From contig NZ_LKEU01000027.1 in assembly GCF_001766835.1 (NCBI RefSeq), forward strand, positions 62,001 to 126,000: a stretch of DNA of 64,000 nucleotides, read 5' to 3'. The DNA is from Acetobacterium wieringae (GTDB lineage: Bacteria; Bacillota; Clostridia; Eubacteriales; Eubacteriaceae). Positions 41,690-50,769 of this stretch are shown here, piece after piece. Position 1 is the stretch's first letter, and each line of letters starts with the position of its first letter. Position numbers and translations under genes: made by a program. Under the pieces are notes generated by a model, which saw nothing but the letters and a program-made list of their open reading frames with translations, had not been told where the DNA came from and ran no database searches.

Positions 41690-42366
41690 CAGTGACCTCC
41701 TGTCATACGATAACCGACACCCCAGACGGTTTCCAAAAGATTGCTTTCGCATCCCAGCTTTGAACGGATATTTTTAATGTGAACTGTGACAGTTGTCATA
41801 TCACCGCCGTAGGCATCTTTCCAGACGGCTTCATAAATCTGTTCCCGGGTCAGAACCTGACCTTTGTTTTCGATCAGGTAGCTGAGAATCAGAAATTCCT
41901 TGGTGGAAAAATCCTTTGGGGTTCCTTTGACAAAAACCTGAAAGGTGGATTTGTTCAGTTCAATAGTACTCAGACGGATTATTTCGTTGATTTTTTCGCG
42001 ACGGTGTTCCCGGCGAAGATGGGCAGAAACTCGGGCTACCAATTCATCCAGGGAAAAAGGTTTGGCCATGTAATCGTCGGCCCCGATTTGAAGACCGATG
42101 ACCTTATCAATATCCCGGCCCTTGGCACTGAGGATCATGACCGGAATATTGCTCTCTTTTTTTAGCTGCGTCAAAACTTCCAGACCATCCATTTCAGGCA
42201 TCATAATATCTAAAATCAACAGGCTGATTTCATGAGTATTTATTTTATCCAGAACTTCCAGTCCATTACTGGCAGTGTGGACGAGATAGCCTTCGTCCGT
42301 CAGAACCTCGGCAATGATTGCTGCAATATCGCTGTCATCATCAGCGACCAGTATTTGTTTGGGCAT
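41689..42366 (-). CDS. OmpR-family response regulator (second)
   Basis: A 225-aa regulator. The receiver has VADDDSDI, phospho-Asp in LLILDIMMPEMDGLEV, ILSAKG and YMAKPFSLDEL. The winged helix has FSTKEFLILSYLIENKGQVLTREQ and ends TVWGVGYRM. GGAGG lies 6-7 bases before ATG 42366, which is preferred over an ATG five codons upstream. It is the first gene of a five-gene minus-strand operon (regulator, kinase, ATPase, FtsX permease, hypothetical) and presumably controls that operon. Confidence 0.94.
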   Translation of the reverse strand: MPKQILVADDDSDIAAIIAEVLTDEGYLVHTASNGLEVLDKINTHEISLLILDIMMPEMDGLEVLTQLKKESNIPVMILSAKGRDIDKVIGLQIGADDYMAKPFSLDELVARVSAHLRREHRREKINEIIRLSTIELNKSTFQVFVKGTPKDFSTKEFLILSYLIENKGQVLTREQIYEAVWKDAYGGDMTTVTVHIKNIRSKLGCESNLLETVWGVGYRMTGGH

Positions 42367-42727
42367 GTTCGACCTCCGCATCGTTTGTAAATATTAAATA
42401 ATCGAAAAAGTGAGTCGTATTAATGATACCCGGTAAATATAAAATAAAAATAAAGAATTCAGTGATTTTAGTGGCTTATAAAAATAAGCATTAGTGATGG
42501 CGTATAATATTCAAAGAGTAAGAAAATTTACAGCAGAAGTAAAGAAATGTTCGACAATCAAAGTCGTTTATATGCTATAATAGCCTCGTATAACTTTATT
42601 CTGTTCAGGCAATTTTGTTTGTAGTCAATCATATATTTAATCACCAAAAATGACGTGTCGATCATTTAACGGCAACCAGTGGGTGTGGCTATCCTGGCTA
42701 AAAAAGGAAGCAATGAGAGAGGGCATC
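42367..42727. other. Divergent intergenic region
   Basis: A 361-base spacer between the minus-strand two-component operon and the plus-strand MATE-ATPase operon. Apart from the extended -10 at 42573, it is AT-rich with no gene that I can support. Confidence 0.5.
42573..42581 (+). promoter_or_regulatory. Extended -10 of the partner-switch/transport operon
   Basis: TGCTATAAT at 42573-42581 is an extended -10. TCGACA at 42551-42556 may serve as -35, at an over-long 19-base spacing. The transcript would have a leader of about 140 bases. Confidence 0.55.
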
Positions 42728-44455
42728 ATGAATAATCAACATTTTGTTAACAAGGCTTTTCGCGTATTTGTCATCAACAGTATTCTTTCCTCAGCGGGAG
42801 TGGTGCTGGGTACCTTTGTGGATGCCATTATTCTGGGGAACGCTTTTGGAGAAGTTGGACTATCGGTGCTGGCGGTATCAATGCCGATCTACATGGTTTA
42901 TAATCTGTTCGGTTATGCCTTTGGTGTTGGTGGCTCTCTGAAAGTAGCTGAGGCCATCGGCGCCGAGGATAAAGATGGGGTCAGAGCCTATTTTACCCAG
43001 GCATTATTTTTTGCTGCTATCGTTGGTCTGGCCATTGCCGTGTTGGGAAGTCTCTTTCTTCCGACCATCATTGGTCTCACCGGCGGGGCCGAAATTGATG
43101 CAGCCAGGGACTATATGTGGCCGATTGTCATCACCGCACCGATATTCATTTTGGCGCCGGTAATCTCTCTCTTGATTCGCAGTGATGCTGATCCGTTTTT
43201 GTCCACTTTGGGTATTAGCGTCTCGGTGATCGTCAATCTGGTACTGGACCTTATCTTTATTTTTGGGCTGAATATGGGCGTATTTGGTGGCGCTCTGGCG
43301 ATGGTAATCGGACAGTTATGTGCGATTGCCGTTTATGGCATGCATTTTTTAAAAAAGCATAATCATCTTAAATTCGGGCAGACTTCCCTGAGTCCCAAAG
43401 TTGGCTATCTGCTTTTTCACGGCGGTTTTGGAATCGCCTCGGCCTTTATTTATCAGGGTATCACCCTGGTCGTCATCAACAATTTGCTCAGTGCAACGGT
43501 TGGGGTAGGGGGACTGGCAGTCTATAATATTCTGTTTAATGTTTCCTTGTTTGCCTATGCGATCTTTGATGGGATATCACTGGCCCTGGCGCCGCTGGTG
43601 GCAACCTTTGCCGGGGAAAAGGATACTGAAGGGGTTTATGACACCATGAGCCTGTCCTTAAAGACAGCGGTTTTACTTAGTAGCTTATGTGCCCTGTTGT
43701 TACTAATTTTGGCTGAACCGATTGCGGCGATGTTTGGGGTGACCGATAACCTGCCGCTGGTAGCCCAGACCATCCGGATCTTTGCTTTGGGGGTGGTGCA
43801 GACCTGTTTTAACTGCGTCATGGCCCATTTTTATCAGACCATTAAGCGGCCGACGCTGGCAGGGATTATTTATTTTTTACGGGGGTTTTTGCTGCTGGTT
43901 GCCTTTTGCGCCTGGTTAATTCCGGCGTTTGGCGTCGTCGGGACAGCACTGGCGATGGTGGCAGCAGAAACCGTGACCATGGTGATCCTGCTTTTTGCGG
44001 CCCTGGTGCTCAAAAAACAAGGGGGGTACCGAAATATTTTACTGTTTCGGGAGCCGGTAATCAGTAAAGACAATCTTTATGAAACCACCCTTTCGGCGGA
44101 TATAAAGGAGCTGGAAAAATGTGTGCTAGAGATCGAAGCTTTTTGTGAACGCCTGGATATCGACAGCAAAAATGCTTACTTTATCAATCTGACCATTGAA
44201 GAGCTGGCAGCTAATATCATTAATTTCGGCTTCAATGACGGGAAACCCCATTATATACATATAAAAATTGCCCTGTTTGAGGAGGACATCTACATCAGGC
44301 TCCGGGATGACAGCACCAGCTATAATCCCTTTGAAGAATCGGAAAAACCCGATGAAGCCCTGGATTATTTGGGGGTATCGATTGTCCGCAAGAAAGCAAA
44401 ATCCTTTGCCTATAATCGGACGCTGGTATTTAACAATTTACTTATTATTCTATAA
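42728..44455 (+). CDS. MATE transporter fused to RsbW-like ATPase domain
   Basis: A 575-aa fusion. Residues 1 to about 450 form a MATE-type transporter (FVINSILSSAGVVLGTFVDAIILGNAFG in helix 1, twelve helices). From about 456 to 575 it continues into a GHKL/HATPase domain of the RsbW/anti-sigma kind: FINLTIEELAANIINFGF (N-box with Glu and Asn), RLRDDSTSYNPF (G1-like) and DYLGVSIVRKKAKSF (G2-like). The cytosolic domain could phosphorylate or hold a STAS protein, or be gated by one, tying transport to a phospho-switch. The start follows GAGAGGG. A phosphatase gene follows after 14 bases. Confidence 0.9.
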   Translation: MNNQHFVNKAFRVFVINSILSSAGVVLGTFVDAIILGNAFGEVGLSVLAVSMPIYMVYNLFGYAFGVGGSLKVAEAIGAEDKDGVRAYFTQALFFAAIVGLAIAVLGSLFLPTIIGLTGGAEIDAARDYMWPIVITAPIFILAPVISLLIRSDADPFLSTLGISVSVIVNLVLDLIFIFGLNMGVFGGALAMVIGQLCAIAVYGMHFLKKHNHLKFGQTSLSPKVGYLLFHGGFGIASAFIYQGITLVVINNLLSATVGVGGLAVYNILFNVSLFAYAIFDGISLALAPLVATFAGEKDTEGVYDTMSLSLKTAVLLSSLCALLLLILAEPIAAMFGVTDNLPLVAQTIRIFALGVVQTCFNCVMAHFYQTIKRPTLAGIIYFLRGFLLLVAFCAWLIPAFGVVGTALAMVAAETVTMVILLFAALVLKKQGGYRNILLFREPVISKDNLYETTLSADIKELEKCVLEIEAFCERLDIDSKNAYFINLTIEELAANIINFGFNDGKPHYIHIKIALFEEDIYIRLRDDSTSYNPFEESEKPDEALDYLGVSIVRKKAKSFAYNRTLVFNNLLIIL

Positions 44456-44469
44456 AAAAGGTGGCAAGA

Positions 44470-46092
44470 ATGAAAGATCAAAAGAATATTCGTCGCATCA
44501 GCCTAAAAACAAAGTTCGCCTCAGCCAGTATGATTTTGGCACTGGTGCTTTCGCTGGTGATTGTGTTGATTTCCTATTTCAGTTATCGGGACTCAATGTT
44601 TAAGCGTTATGAAGAAAATATCACCTCACTCGTCAAAACGGCATCTGTTTTTGTACCGGTGGACAAGGTCAATCAGTACTATGAAACGGGACAGCCTGAT
44701 GCCGACTATGAGCTATTGATTAAAGAATTTCAGACATTGCAGGAACAGAATCATCTGGAATATCTTTATGCCTATGTACCAACCGCAGAAGGATTTAAGG
44801 TGTTTGGTCAGGGAACCACGCCCGGGATGGCCGGTCATTTTGGGCTTGGTGATTTTCTGGGAACGGACTATTATCCCCAGGAAGATATTGACGCCGCCAA
44901 TCGATTGTTTACCGATCCGGATGCGCCCAAAGTGGTCATCACCAATGAAAGTGAGTTTGGCTATCTGATTTCGGCCTTTAATGTATTAAAAGACAGTGAG
45001 GGTAATCCGGTTTTAGTAGTCGGGGCCGATATGTCCATGAAGGAAATCAACGCAACCCTTTTTAAATACATCATTCTGGTGTCATCCATTGCGGCCCTGA
45101 TCTTACTTTTGTTCATCACCATTTATCTGCTGTTTCTCAATAAGTCGATTATTGATCCCTTACAGGTGATTGTGGATAACGCTACAGATTTTGTTAACAC
45201 CAATGTTGATGAAAACTTAAGTGAGATAGTGGCCTTGAATATCGATGTTAAAACTGGGGATGAAATCGAAATTCTGGCTGAAGCCTTTAACAAAATGACC
45301 AGTGACATTATCCGTTATATTAAAGAGCTGACCAGTGTCACTTCGGAGCGGGAGCGAATCGAAACGGAGTTGCGAATTGCCACCCTGATTCAGGAAGGGA
45401 TGCTGCCCCGGAACTTTGACTATCCCGACCGGAACGAGTTTACCCTGTATGCCTCAATGCGGGCGGCCAAGGACGTCGGCGGCGACTTTTATGATTTCTT
45501 TTTTGTCGATGATGACCATTTCTGTATTACCATCGGTGATGTTTCCGGCAAAGGGGTACCGGCGGCACTGTTTATGGCCATGGCCAAAGCCACGGTGAAA
45601 GATCTGGTGCTCCGGCGTCTGCCAGTTGATGAAGTCATGACAGAAGCCAATGTCACCCTGTGTAATAACAACGAACAGGGTATGTTTGTGACCCTGCTGA
45701 TTGCCATTATCAATGTTAAGACTGGGGTGTTCCAGTGGTGTGATGCCGGTCATGATCCGGCCATAATCTGGAAAAAAGATGGTCAGGTTGAAATGCTGAC
45801 TGGCAAAAAAGGCTTTGTTTGTGCCGGGATTGAAACGGCCAAGTATAAGATGAATGAATCAAAAATTGAAAAAGGGGATATTATTTACCTCTACACCGAT
45901 GGAATTCCTGAAGCGAATAATACCAAAAAAGAGTTTTATGGACTGGAACGGCTACAAACATTGGTGGCGGCAAAAAAAGAGCATGATATTAAAGCGCTGT
46001 GCGCTGACATTCTTGAGGATGTGGATGAGTTTGCCGATCAGGAACCGCAATTTGACGACATTACCATGCTGGGCTTCAAGCTTGAGGCGTAG
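44470..46092 (+). CDS. HAMP-PP2C serine phosphatase (RsbU/SpoIIE-like)
   Basis: A 540-aa membrane phosphatase. TM1 (about 15-38) is followed by an extracellular sensor region of 160 residues (Cache-like layout), TM2 (about 199-222) and HAMP with linker (about 223-290). The PP2C/SpoIIE domain (about 300-540) has IQEGMLPRNF, the metal Asp residues in DVGGDFYDFF and TIGDVSGKGVPAALFMAMAKA, CDAGHDPAI, LYTDGIPEA and the final FDDITML. RsbU-type enzymes dephosphorylate STAS proteins and so release an RsbW target. GTG 44461 is in frame, but AGGTGG favours ATG 44470. No STAS gene is visible nearby. Confidence 0.92.
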   Translation: MKDQKNIRRISLKTKFASASMILALVLSLVIVLISYFSYRDSMFKRYEENITSLVKTASVFVPVDKVNQYYETGQPDADYELLIKEFQTLQEQNHLEYLYAYVPTAEGFKVFGQGTTPGMAGHFGLGDFLGTDYYPQEDIDAANRLFTDPDAPKVVITNESEFGYLISAFNVLKDSEGNPVLVVGADMSMKEINATLFKYIILVSSIAALILLLFITIYLLFLNKSIIDPLQVIVDNATDFVNTNVDENLSEIVALNIDVKTGDEIEILAEAFNKMTSDIIRYIKELTSVTSERERIETELRIATLIQEGMLPRNFDYPDRNEFTLYASMRAAKDVGGDFYDFFFVDDDHFCITIGDVSGKGVPAALFMAMAKATVKDLVLRRLPVDEVMTEANVTLCNNNEQGMFVTLLIAIINVKTGVFQWCDAGHDPAIIWKKDGQVEMLTGKKGFVCAGIETAKYKMNESKIEKGDIIYLYTDGIPEANNTKKEFYGLERLQTLVAAKKEHDIKALCADILEDVDEFADQEPQFDDITMLGFKLEA

Positions 46093-46095
46093 CAG

Positions 46096-46650
46096 ATGGA
46101 GATTACCATTAAAGTGGGGCAGGAATTGTCAATAGAAGCATTTCAGGCGATTCTTGATCTGGATTGCAAAATTTATGGGGATGACATTTTAACCAATCAG
46201 GGGATGGCACTAAAGCGCTTTATAAAGTTTCCGGAGGGGATTATTGTAGCATATAGCGGTGAGGTTCTGGCGGGTTTTATCAGTTTTTTTGGGGTCGATG
46301 AATCTGTCTATCAGCGGGCGGTGTCGAATCAGGAATATATCGACGACAATCTGAATGAAAATGAGGTAGTACCGCTGGAGAAAGGAAGGGGTAATTACAT
46401 CCTGATCCTGGATCTGGCGGTGGATGAGATTTTCCGGCATCAGGGCATCTCGAAGCAGTTGCATGATCAACTCTGGGATTATCTTAAGCAAAAGCAGAAT
46501 CAGGGCTTCCCAATTGAGCGGGTGTTTTGTTTTGCAATAACAAATGAAGGATGCAAAAGTATGTCAAATTTAGGCGGCCAAGCAATCTGGACAAGAAATC
46601 AGACGACTCTTTTTGAACTCGATCAAGAGCTCGTTTTGGGGCAGTTATGA
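46096..46650 (+). CDS. GNAT-like acetyltransferase 1
   Basis: A 184-aa protein of GNAT fold. It has an N-terminal EAFQAILDLDCKIYGDD, central strands IVAYSGEVLAGFISFF and the acetyl-CoA loop region ILDLAVDEIFRHQGISKQLHDQL, with a His-Gln-Gly-Ile loop instead of the usual RGxG. The substrate is unknown. It starts 3 bases after the phosphatase stop without a clear RBS and overlaps the next gene by 4 bases, so its output is tied to this operon. Confidence 0.8.
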   Translation: MEITIKVGQELSIEAFQAILDLDCKIYGDDILTNQGMALKRFIKFPEGIIVAYSGEVLAGFISFFGVDESVYQRAVSNQEYIDDNLNENEVVPLEKGRGNYILILDLAVDEIFRHQGISKQLHDQLWDYLKQKQNQGFPIERVFCFAITNEGCKSMSNLGGQAIWTRNQTTLFELDQELVLGQL

Positions 46651-47249
46651 TCACAATAAGCGATAAAAAGCTGGATCAACATCGTCTCGAAGAGGTTGCG
46701 GTAGTCTTGGGTCAGGCCTTTAAGGGTGATCCCTTGTACCTGGCAGTTTTTCAGAATGAGAAAGATTTATGCCGCTATATCAGACTGATGGTGGAGTACT
46801 ATAATCGCAATGGCGAAATCCATGTGGCGGTTGTTGACGAAAAAATCGTTGGGGCATCAATTTGGAATCATAAAGGAAAACCTTTTTTTAGTGTCCGCAG
46901 TGTTTTTGTCAGTGGAATGATTGGTCAAATAATCAAATTTTTATTACTGATTCAGTTAAAAAGCATGATCCGGCTGAGGAATGAAACCCTGATTACCGAA
47001 CGCTACCATTATAATCAGGAACATCACTATCTCTTCATGATCGGTTCAGTCTATCGGGGGGCGGGGCGGGCCCTGATGGACTATGCGATTGAAAAATTCA
47101 GGGATTGTCCCATCTATCTTGAAAACAGCAACATAAAAGATAATAACTACTTTTATCAAAGGCTTGGATTCCATTCCATCAAGACGATTGAAGTTCTGGG
47201 CGTTTTGGTGGATTTGTTGAACAACAGTAAAGGAGATCAGATAAGATGA
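46647..47249 (+). CDS. GNAT-like acetyltransferase 2
   Basis: A 200-aa GNAT-type protein. The N-terminal half reads VAVVLGQAFKGDPLYLAVF and IHVAVVDEKIVGASIWNH. The CoA-binding part has YLFMIGSVYRGAGRALMDYAI (RGAGxA). The end, IYLENSNIKDNNYFYQRLGFHSI, is typical of the fold. The acceptor is unknown. It overlaps both neighbours by 4 bases (ATGA), placing it firmly between the phosphatase and the free RsbW-like kinase. Confidence 0.82.
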   Translation: MITISDKKLDQHRLEEVAVVLGQAFKGDPLYLAVFQNEKDLCRYIRLMVEYYNRNGEIHVAVVDEKIVGASIWNHKGKPFFSVRSVFVSGMIGQIIKFLLLIQLKSMIRLRNETLITERYHYNQEHHYLFMIGSVYRGAGRALMDYAIEKFRDCPIYLENSNIKDNNYFYQRLGFHSIKTIEVLGVLVDLLNNSKGDQIR

Positions 47250-47656
47250 AGAAATTAACTGTAAATGCATCGACAGATAAGTTGCCGGAGGTGCTTGAAT
47301 TTATCGATACCGAATTGGAGACGGCTGGGGCCAGTATGAAAATGATCTTTCAGATTGATTTGGCTGCGGAAGAAATTTTTGTGAACATTGCCAACTATGC
47401 CTATGCTCCGGATGACGGCAACGTCATCATTCAAGTTGATAATTATGGGGAACCGCCCTTGGTGGAAATTCAGTTTATTGATCAGGGCGATCCCTTTAAC
47501 CCCCTGGAAAATCCCGATCCGGATATTACCTTAACCGCCGAAGAACGGCAAATTGGCGGTCTAGGGGTGCTGATGGTTAAAAAAAGTATGGATGCCGTAG
47601 ACTATCGTTTTGAAGAAAACAAAAACATTTTAACCATTAAAAAACTGGTATCCTAA
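47246..47656 (+). CDS. RsbW-like ATP-binding protein (anti-sigma/serine kinase fold)
   Basis: A 136-aa free-standing HATPase_c_2 protein. It shows the N-box DLAAEEIFVNIANYAY (Glu and Asn), G1 IQFIDQGDPFNPL and G2 GGLGVLMVKKSMD. RsbW-type proteins bind a target (often sigma) or phosphorylate a STAS antagonist. No sigma or STAS gene is adjacent, so the target may be the fused domains on the MATE and ABC proteins or a distant STAS protein. AAAGGAG lies upstream, and the start overlaps the preceding stop by 4 bases. Confidence 0.9.
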   Translation: MKKLTVNASTDKLPEVLEFIDTELETAGASMKMIFQIDLAAEEIFVNIANYAYAPDDGNVIIQVDNYGEPPLVEIQFIDQGDPFNPLENPDPDITLTAEERQIGGLGVLMVKKSMDAVDYRFEENKNILTIKKLVS

Positions 47657-47778
47657 ATCAGGCTCTTGTTTTGAGATGAAGAGCAGATAAGAACTAAATA
47701 CGAGAGCTGGTCGATTTAGGCCGAAAAAAGCACTGGGATTTCTTTGAAACTAATAATAATGAAAAATGGAGGCGATTG

Positions 47779-50769
47779 ATGAAACGCATTTTTATAGGCT
47801 TATGCGTCGTAATGATAGTATTGCTGGCCGGATGCAGTCAGACGGTGACGCCCCTTCCACCGGTGGAAACGGCCAAAATTGGAACGCTGATTGGAACCGT
47901 GAGCGAATCACTGGCACCAGAAAAATACCCCGAGGCCGAAATCAACCGCTTCAACAATTACGTGGATGAGTCAGCGGCCTTGATGGCGGGAAAAATTGAT
48001 TATGCCATCATGGATTATGCAACAGCGCGAAATTTTGTAAAGAGTAACGAAGGAACCATGGTGTTACCAGAAGCACTGACTGATGAAGTGACAGCAATGG
48101 CCCTTAAAAAAGAGAATACGGAGCTTAACCAGAAACTTAATGCGGTGTTAAACCGTTATTTAAGCGATGGCACCATGGAGGAAATTAAAGGTCACTGGTT
48201 TCCGGAAGCGGGCGGCGACTATGAAATTGTTGACGTGCCCAAAAATGTCAGCGGCCCGGTATTGCGGGTAGCCGTCACATCCCTGACTGAGCCCCGCTGC
48301 TTTGTTCAGGATGGGGAGCTAACCGGGATGAATGTGGAATTACTGAGCCGCATCGCATATGAACTGGGGATGCAGGTCGAATTTCAGGATATGGACTTTA
48401 AAGCGATGATTGACAGTCTCCAATCGGGAAATAGTGATGTGGTTGCGGCTATGTATAACACCCCGGAGCGATCGGAGAAGGTCGATTTTACCGCCGGTTA
48501 TTTTCCCAATCCCCAGGTTTTTGTTGTCAAAGCGGATCGGCAGGCGGCAACTGAAGGCTCTCAGAGCAGCCAGACATTGATCAGTAGTAGTAGCGATTTG
48601 AATAAATCTGGTTATACCATTGGCGTACCGGAGGGAACCCCGCCGGAAGAGGTGGCTAAAGAACTGATGCCCAACGCTGATATTTCTTACTTTACTCAGT
48701 TTATGGATGGGGTGGCGGCGCTTAAAAGCGGCAAGGTGACCGCTGTGATTTATGATAGCTCTGGGGTTGATCGGATTTTGTTAAGCAACCCGGATCTGGT
48801 CAAGCTTGACGAAGAGCTGGGGAATATCGAGATTGCCGCCGTTGTCCGACTAGATGATATGGCCATGAATGAGCAGCTCAATGCTTTTATTAAACAATAT
48901 CAGGCCGATGGTACGGCAGCAGCGATGGTGAAACGGTGGATAAATAACACCGGTGGGGAAATGCCGGATATACCCAAGCCCCTAAATCCGGAGAAAAAAA
49001 TCACGATTATTACCAATGGTTTAACCGAACCGATGAACTATTATGAAAATGGCCAACTGACCGGCTTTGATATTGAATTTATGAAACGCTTTGCCAGTTA
49101 TGCCAATCTCGATTATGAAATCATTACCATGGATTATCAGGCGATGATTCCAGCCCTCCAAAGCGGGAAGGGCGATGTGATTATTTCTGACTTCTTTAAG
49201 ACTGATGAGCGGGGGCAAGAGGTGCTCTACACGGATGCCTATGTGGTCTTGCACAACAGTGCTTTGATCAGAAAAGATATGGCGGCAGCGTCAATGGTTG
49301 ATCAATCCATTAAAACCAATGAGGAGCTGAATGGCAAGCGGGTTGGTTTTATTACCGGGATGGTTCATATTGACAATTTTCGACCACTTTATCAGGCTGA
49401 TGAATATGAATTCAATGATTTTTCGTCGATGCTTGAAGCGCTAAAATCAAAAAAAATCGATGCGCTGCTGACAAGTCAGTCAAAGGTTGCCGAAATTATT
49501 GAGCAGAACCCTGATCTGATTGCATTGCCGCCTTATGCGGATATCTCGTCATCAATCGGAGTCAGTAAGACCAATACCCAGCTCGGCGATGCCCTTGATG
49601 CCACGGTTAAAACAATGATCGATGATGGCAGTTTAAAAGCGATGACCGAAAAATGGATGGGCGAAAACGAAGACCAAAAAGTGCTGACGCCGGTTGATCT
49701 GACTGGCGAGAAAGGAACCCTGATAGCCGGAGTTTTAGGCGACGATTATCCGTATTCCTATTATAAGGATAACGAACTGGTTGGTCTTGAAGTTGATCTG
49801 GCACGTAGTCTGGCTGCCAGGATGGGAATGAACGTGGAGATAAAGCCAATGGATTTTTCAGCGATCATTCCTAGTATCACGTCAGGAAAAATTGATCTGG
49901 CCTTCTATCTTGCGTATACTCCGGAACGGGCTGCATCGATTCGTTTTTTGACACCACTAAAGTCTGATCAGGCTGTGGCGATTGTCAGAAATCAGGCAGT
50001 GGCTGCTTCGACAGGAGGACAACAATGGGCTGGTATGATAGCGTCATTGGGGGAGAGCTTTAACAAGACCTTTGTTGTTGAAGACCGGTATCAACTGATT
50101 TTGGAGGGACTTTCAACGACGATTGTCATTTCGCTGTTGTCATTGCTCTTTGGTAGTTTATTAGGGGCCCTCATCTGTGCGATGCGTCGTTCCCGGGTGG
50201 GCCTGATTTCAGGCTTGGCGGTCGTTTATATTCGGCTGATTCAGGGCGTGCCGATTGTTTTGACGTTGATGATCCTTTACTATATTATTTTTGCTTCGGT
50301 GGACATCCATCCGGTACTGATTGCGGTGGTTGGGTTTTCGATTAATTTTGCCGCCTATTCGGCAGAAATTTTCAGAACCGCCATTGACGCCACCGATAAA
50401 GGGCAGTTGGAGGCTGCCTACGCACTGGGGTTTACCAGAGTGGCCAGCTTTTTTAAAGTCACCCTGCCCCAGGCGCTACGGCACATTCTGCCGATTTTTA
50501 AAGGCGAATTTATCAGTATGGTAAAAATGACCTCGGTGGTCGGTTATATTGCTATCCAGGATTTGACCAAGATGACCGATATTATCCGAAGCCGGACCTT
50601 TGAAGCGTTTTTTCCACTGGTGGTAACGGCGGCGATCTATTTTGTCATCACCTACCTGTTTATTTTGTTACTGGGAAAGATTGAAGTACAGATTGACCCC
50701 AAACGCCGGAAACGGGTAGTCAAAGGCGTTGTTGAGATTGACGCAGAAGTTGTTGAGGTGCAAAAATGA
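47779..50769 (+). CDS. Lipoprotein with repeated solute-binding domains fused to ABC permease
   Basis: A 996-aa fusion. The lipobox is VLLAGC near residue 20. Four SBP_bac_3-like modules follow: a partial one (about 35-155), two full ones beginning LRVAVTSLTEPRCFVQDGEL (about 161) and ITIITNGLTEPMNYYENGQL (about 406), and a shorter one starting LIAGVLGDDYPYSYYKDNEL (about 647). From about 770 an amino-acid-type permease (HisM/GlnP) has ILEGLSTTIVISLLSLLFGS, and its EAA loop includes EAAYALGFTRVASFFKVTLPQ. GGAGG lies 6 bases before ATG 47779. The ATPase gene overlaps by 4 bases. Substrate probably amino acids. Confidence 0.92.
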   Translation: MKRIFIGLCVVMIVLLAGCSQTVTPLPPVETAKIGTLIGTVSESLAPEKYPEAEINRFNNYVDESAALMAGKIDYAIMDYATARNFVKSNEGTMVLPEALTDEVTAMALKKENTELNQKLNAVLNRYLSDGTMEEIKGHWFPEAGGDYEIVDVPKNVSGPVLRVAVTSLTEPRCFVQDGELTGMNVELLSRIAYELGMQVEFQDMDFKAMIDSLQSGNSDVVAAMYNTPERSEKVDFTAGYFPNPQVFVVKADRQAATEGSQSSQTLISSSSDLNKSGYTIGVPEGTPPEEVAKELMPNADISYFTQFMDGVAALKSGKVTAVIYDSSGVDRILLSNPDLVKLDEELGNIEIAAVVRLDDMAMNEQLNAFIKQYQADGTAAAMVKRWINNTGGEMPDIPKPLNPEKKITIITNGLTEPMNYYENGQLTGFDIEFMKRFASYANLDYEIITMDYQAMIPALQSGKGDVIISDFFKTDERGQEVLYTDAYVVLHNSALIRKDMAAASMVDQSIKTNEELNGKRVGFITGMVHIDNFRPLYQADEYEFNDFSSMLEALKSKKIDALLTSQSKVAEIIEQNPDLIALPPYADISSSIGVSKTNTQLGDALDATVKTMIDDGSLKAMTEKWMGENEDQKVLTPVDLTGEKGTLIAGVLGDDYPYSYYKDNELVGLEVDLARSLAARMGMNVEIKPMDFSAIIPSITSGKIDLAFYLAYTPERAASIRFLTPLKSDQAVAIVRNQAVAASTGGQQWAGMIASLGESFNKTFVVEDRYQLILEGLSTTIVISLLSLLFGSLLGALICAMRRSRVGLISGLAVVYIRLIQGVPIVLTLMILYYIIFASVDIHPVLIAVVGFSINFAAYSAEIFRTAIDATDKGQLEAAYALGFTRVASFFKVTLPQALRHILPIFKGEFISMVKMTSVVGYIAIQDLTKMTDIIRSRTFEAFFPLVVTAAIYFVITYLFILLLGKIEVQIDPKRRKRVVKGVVEIDAEVVEVQK

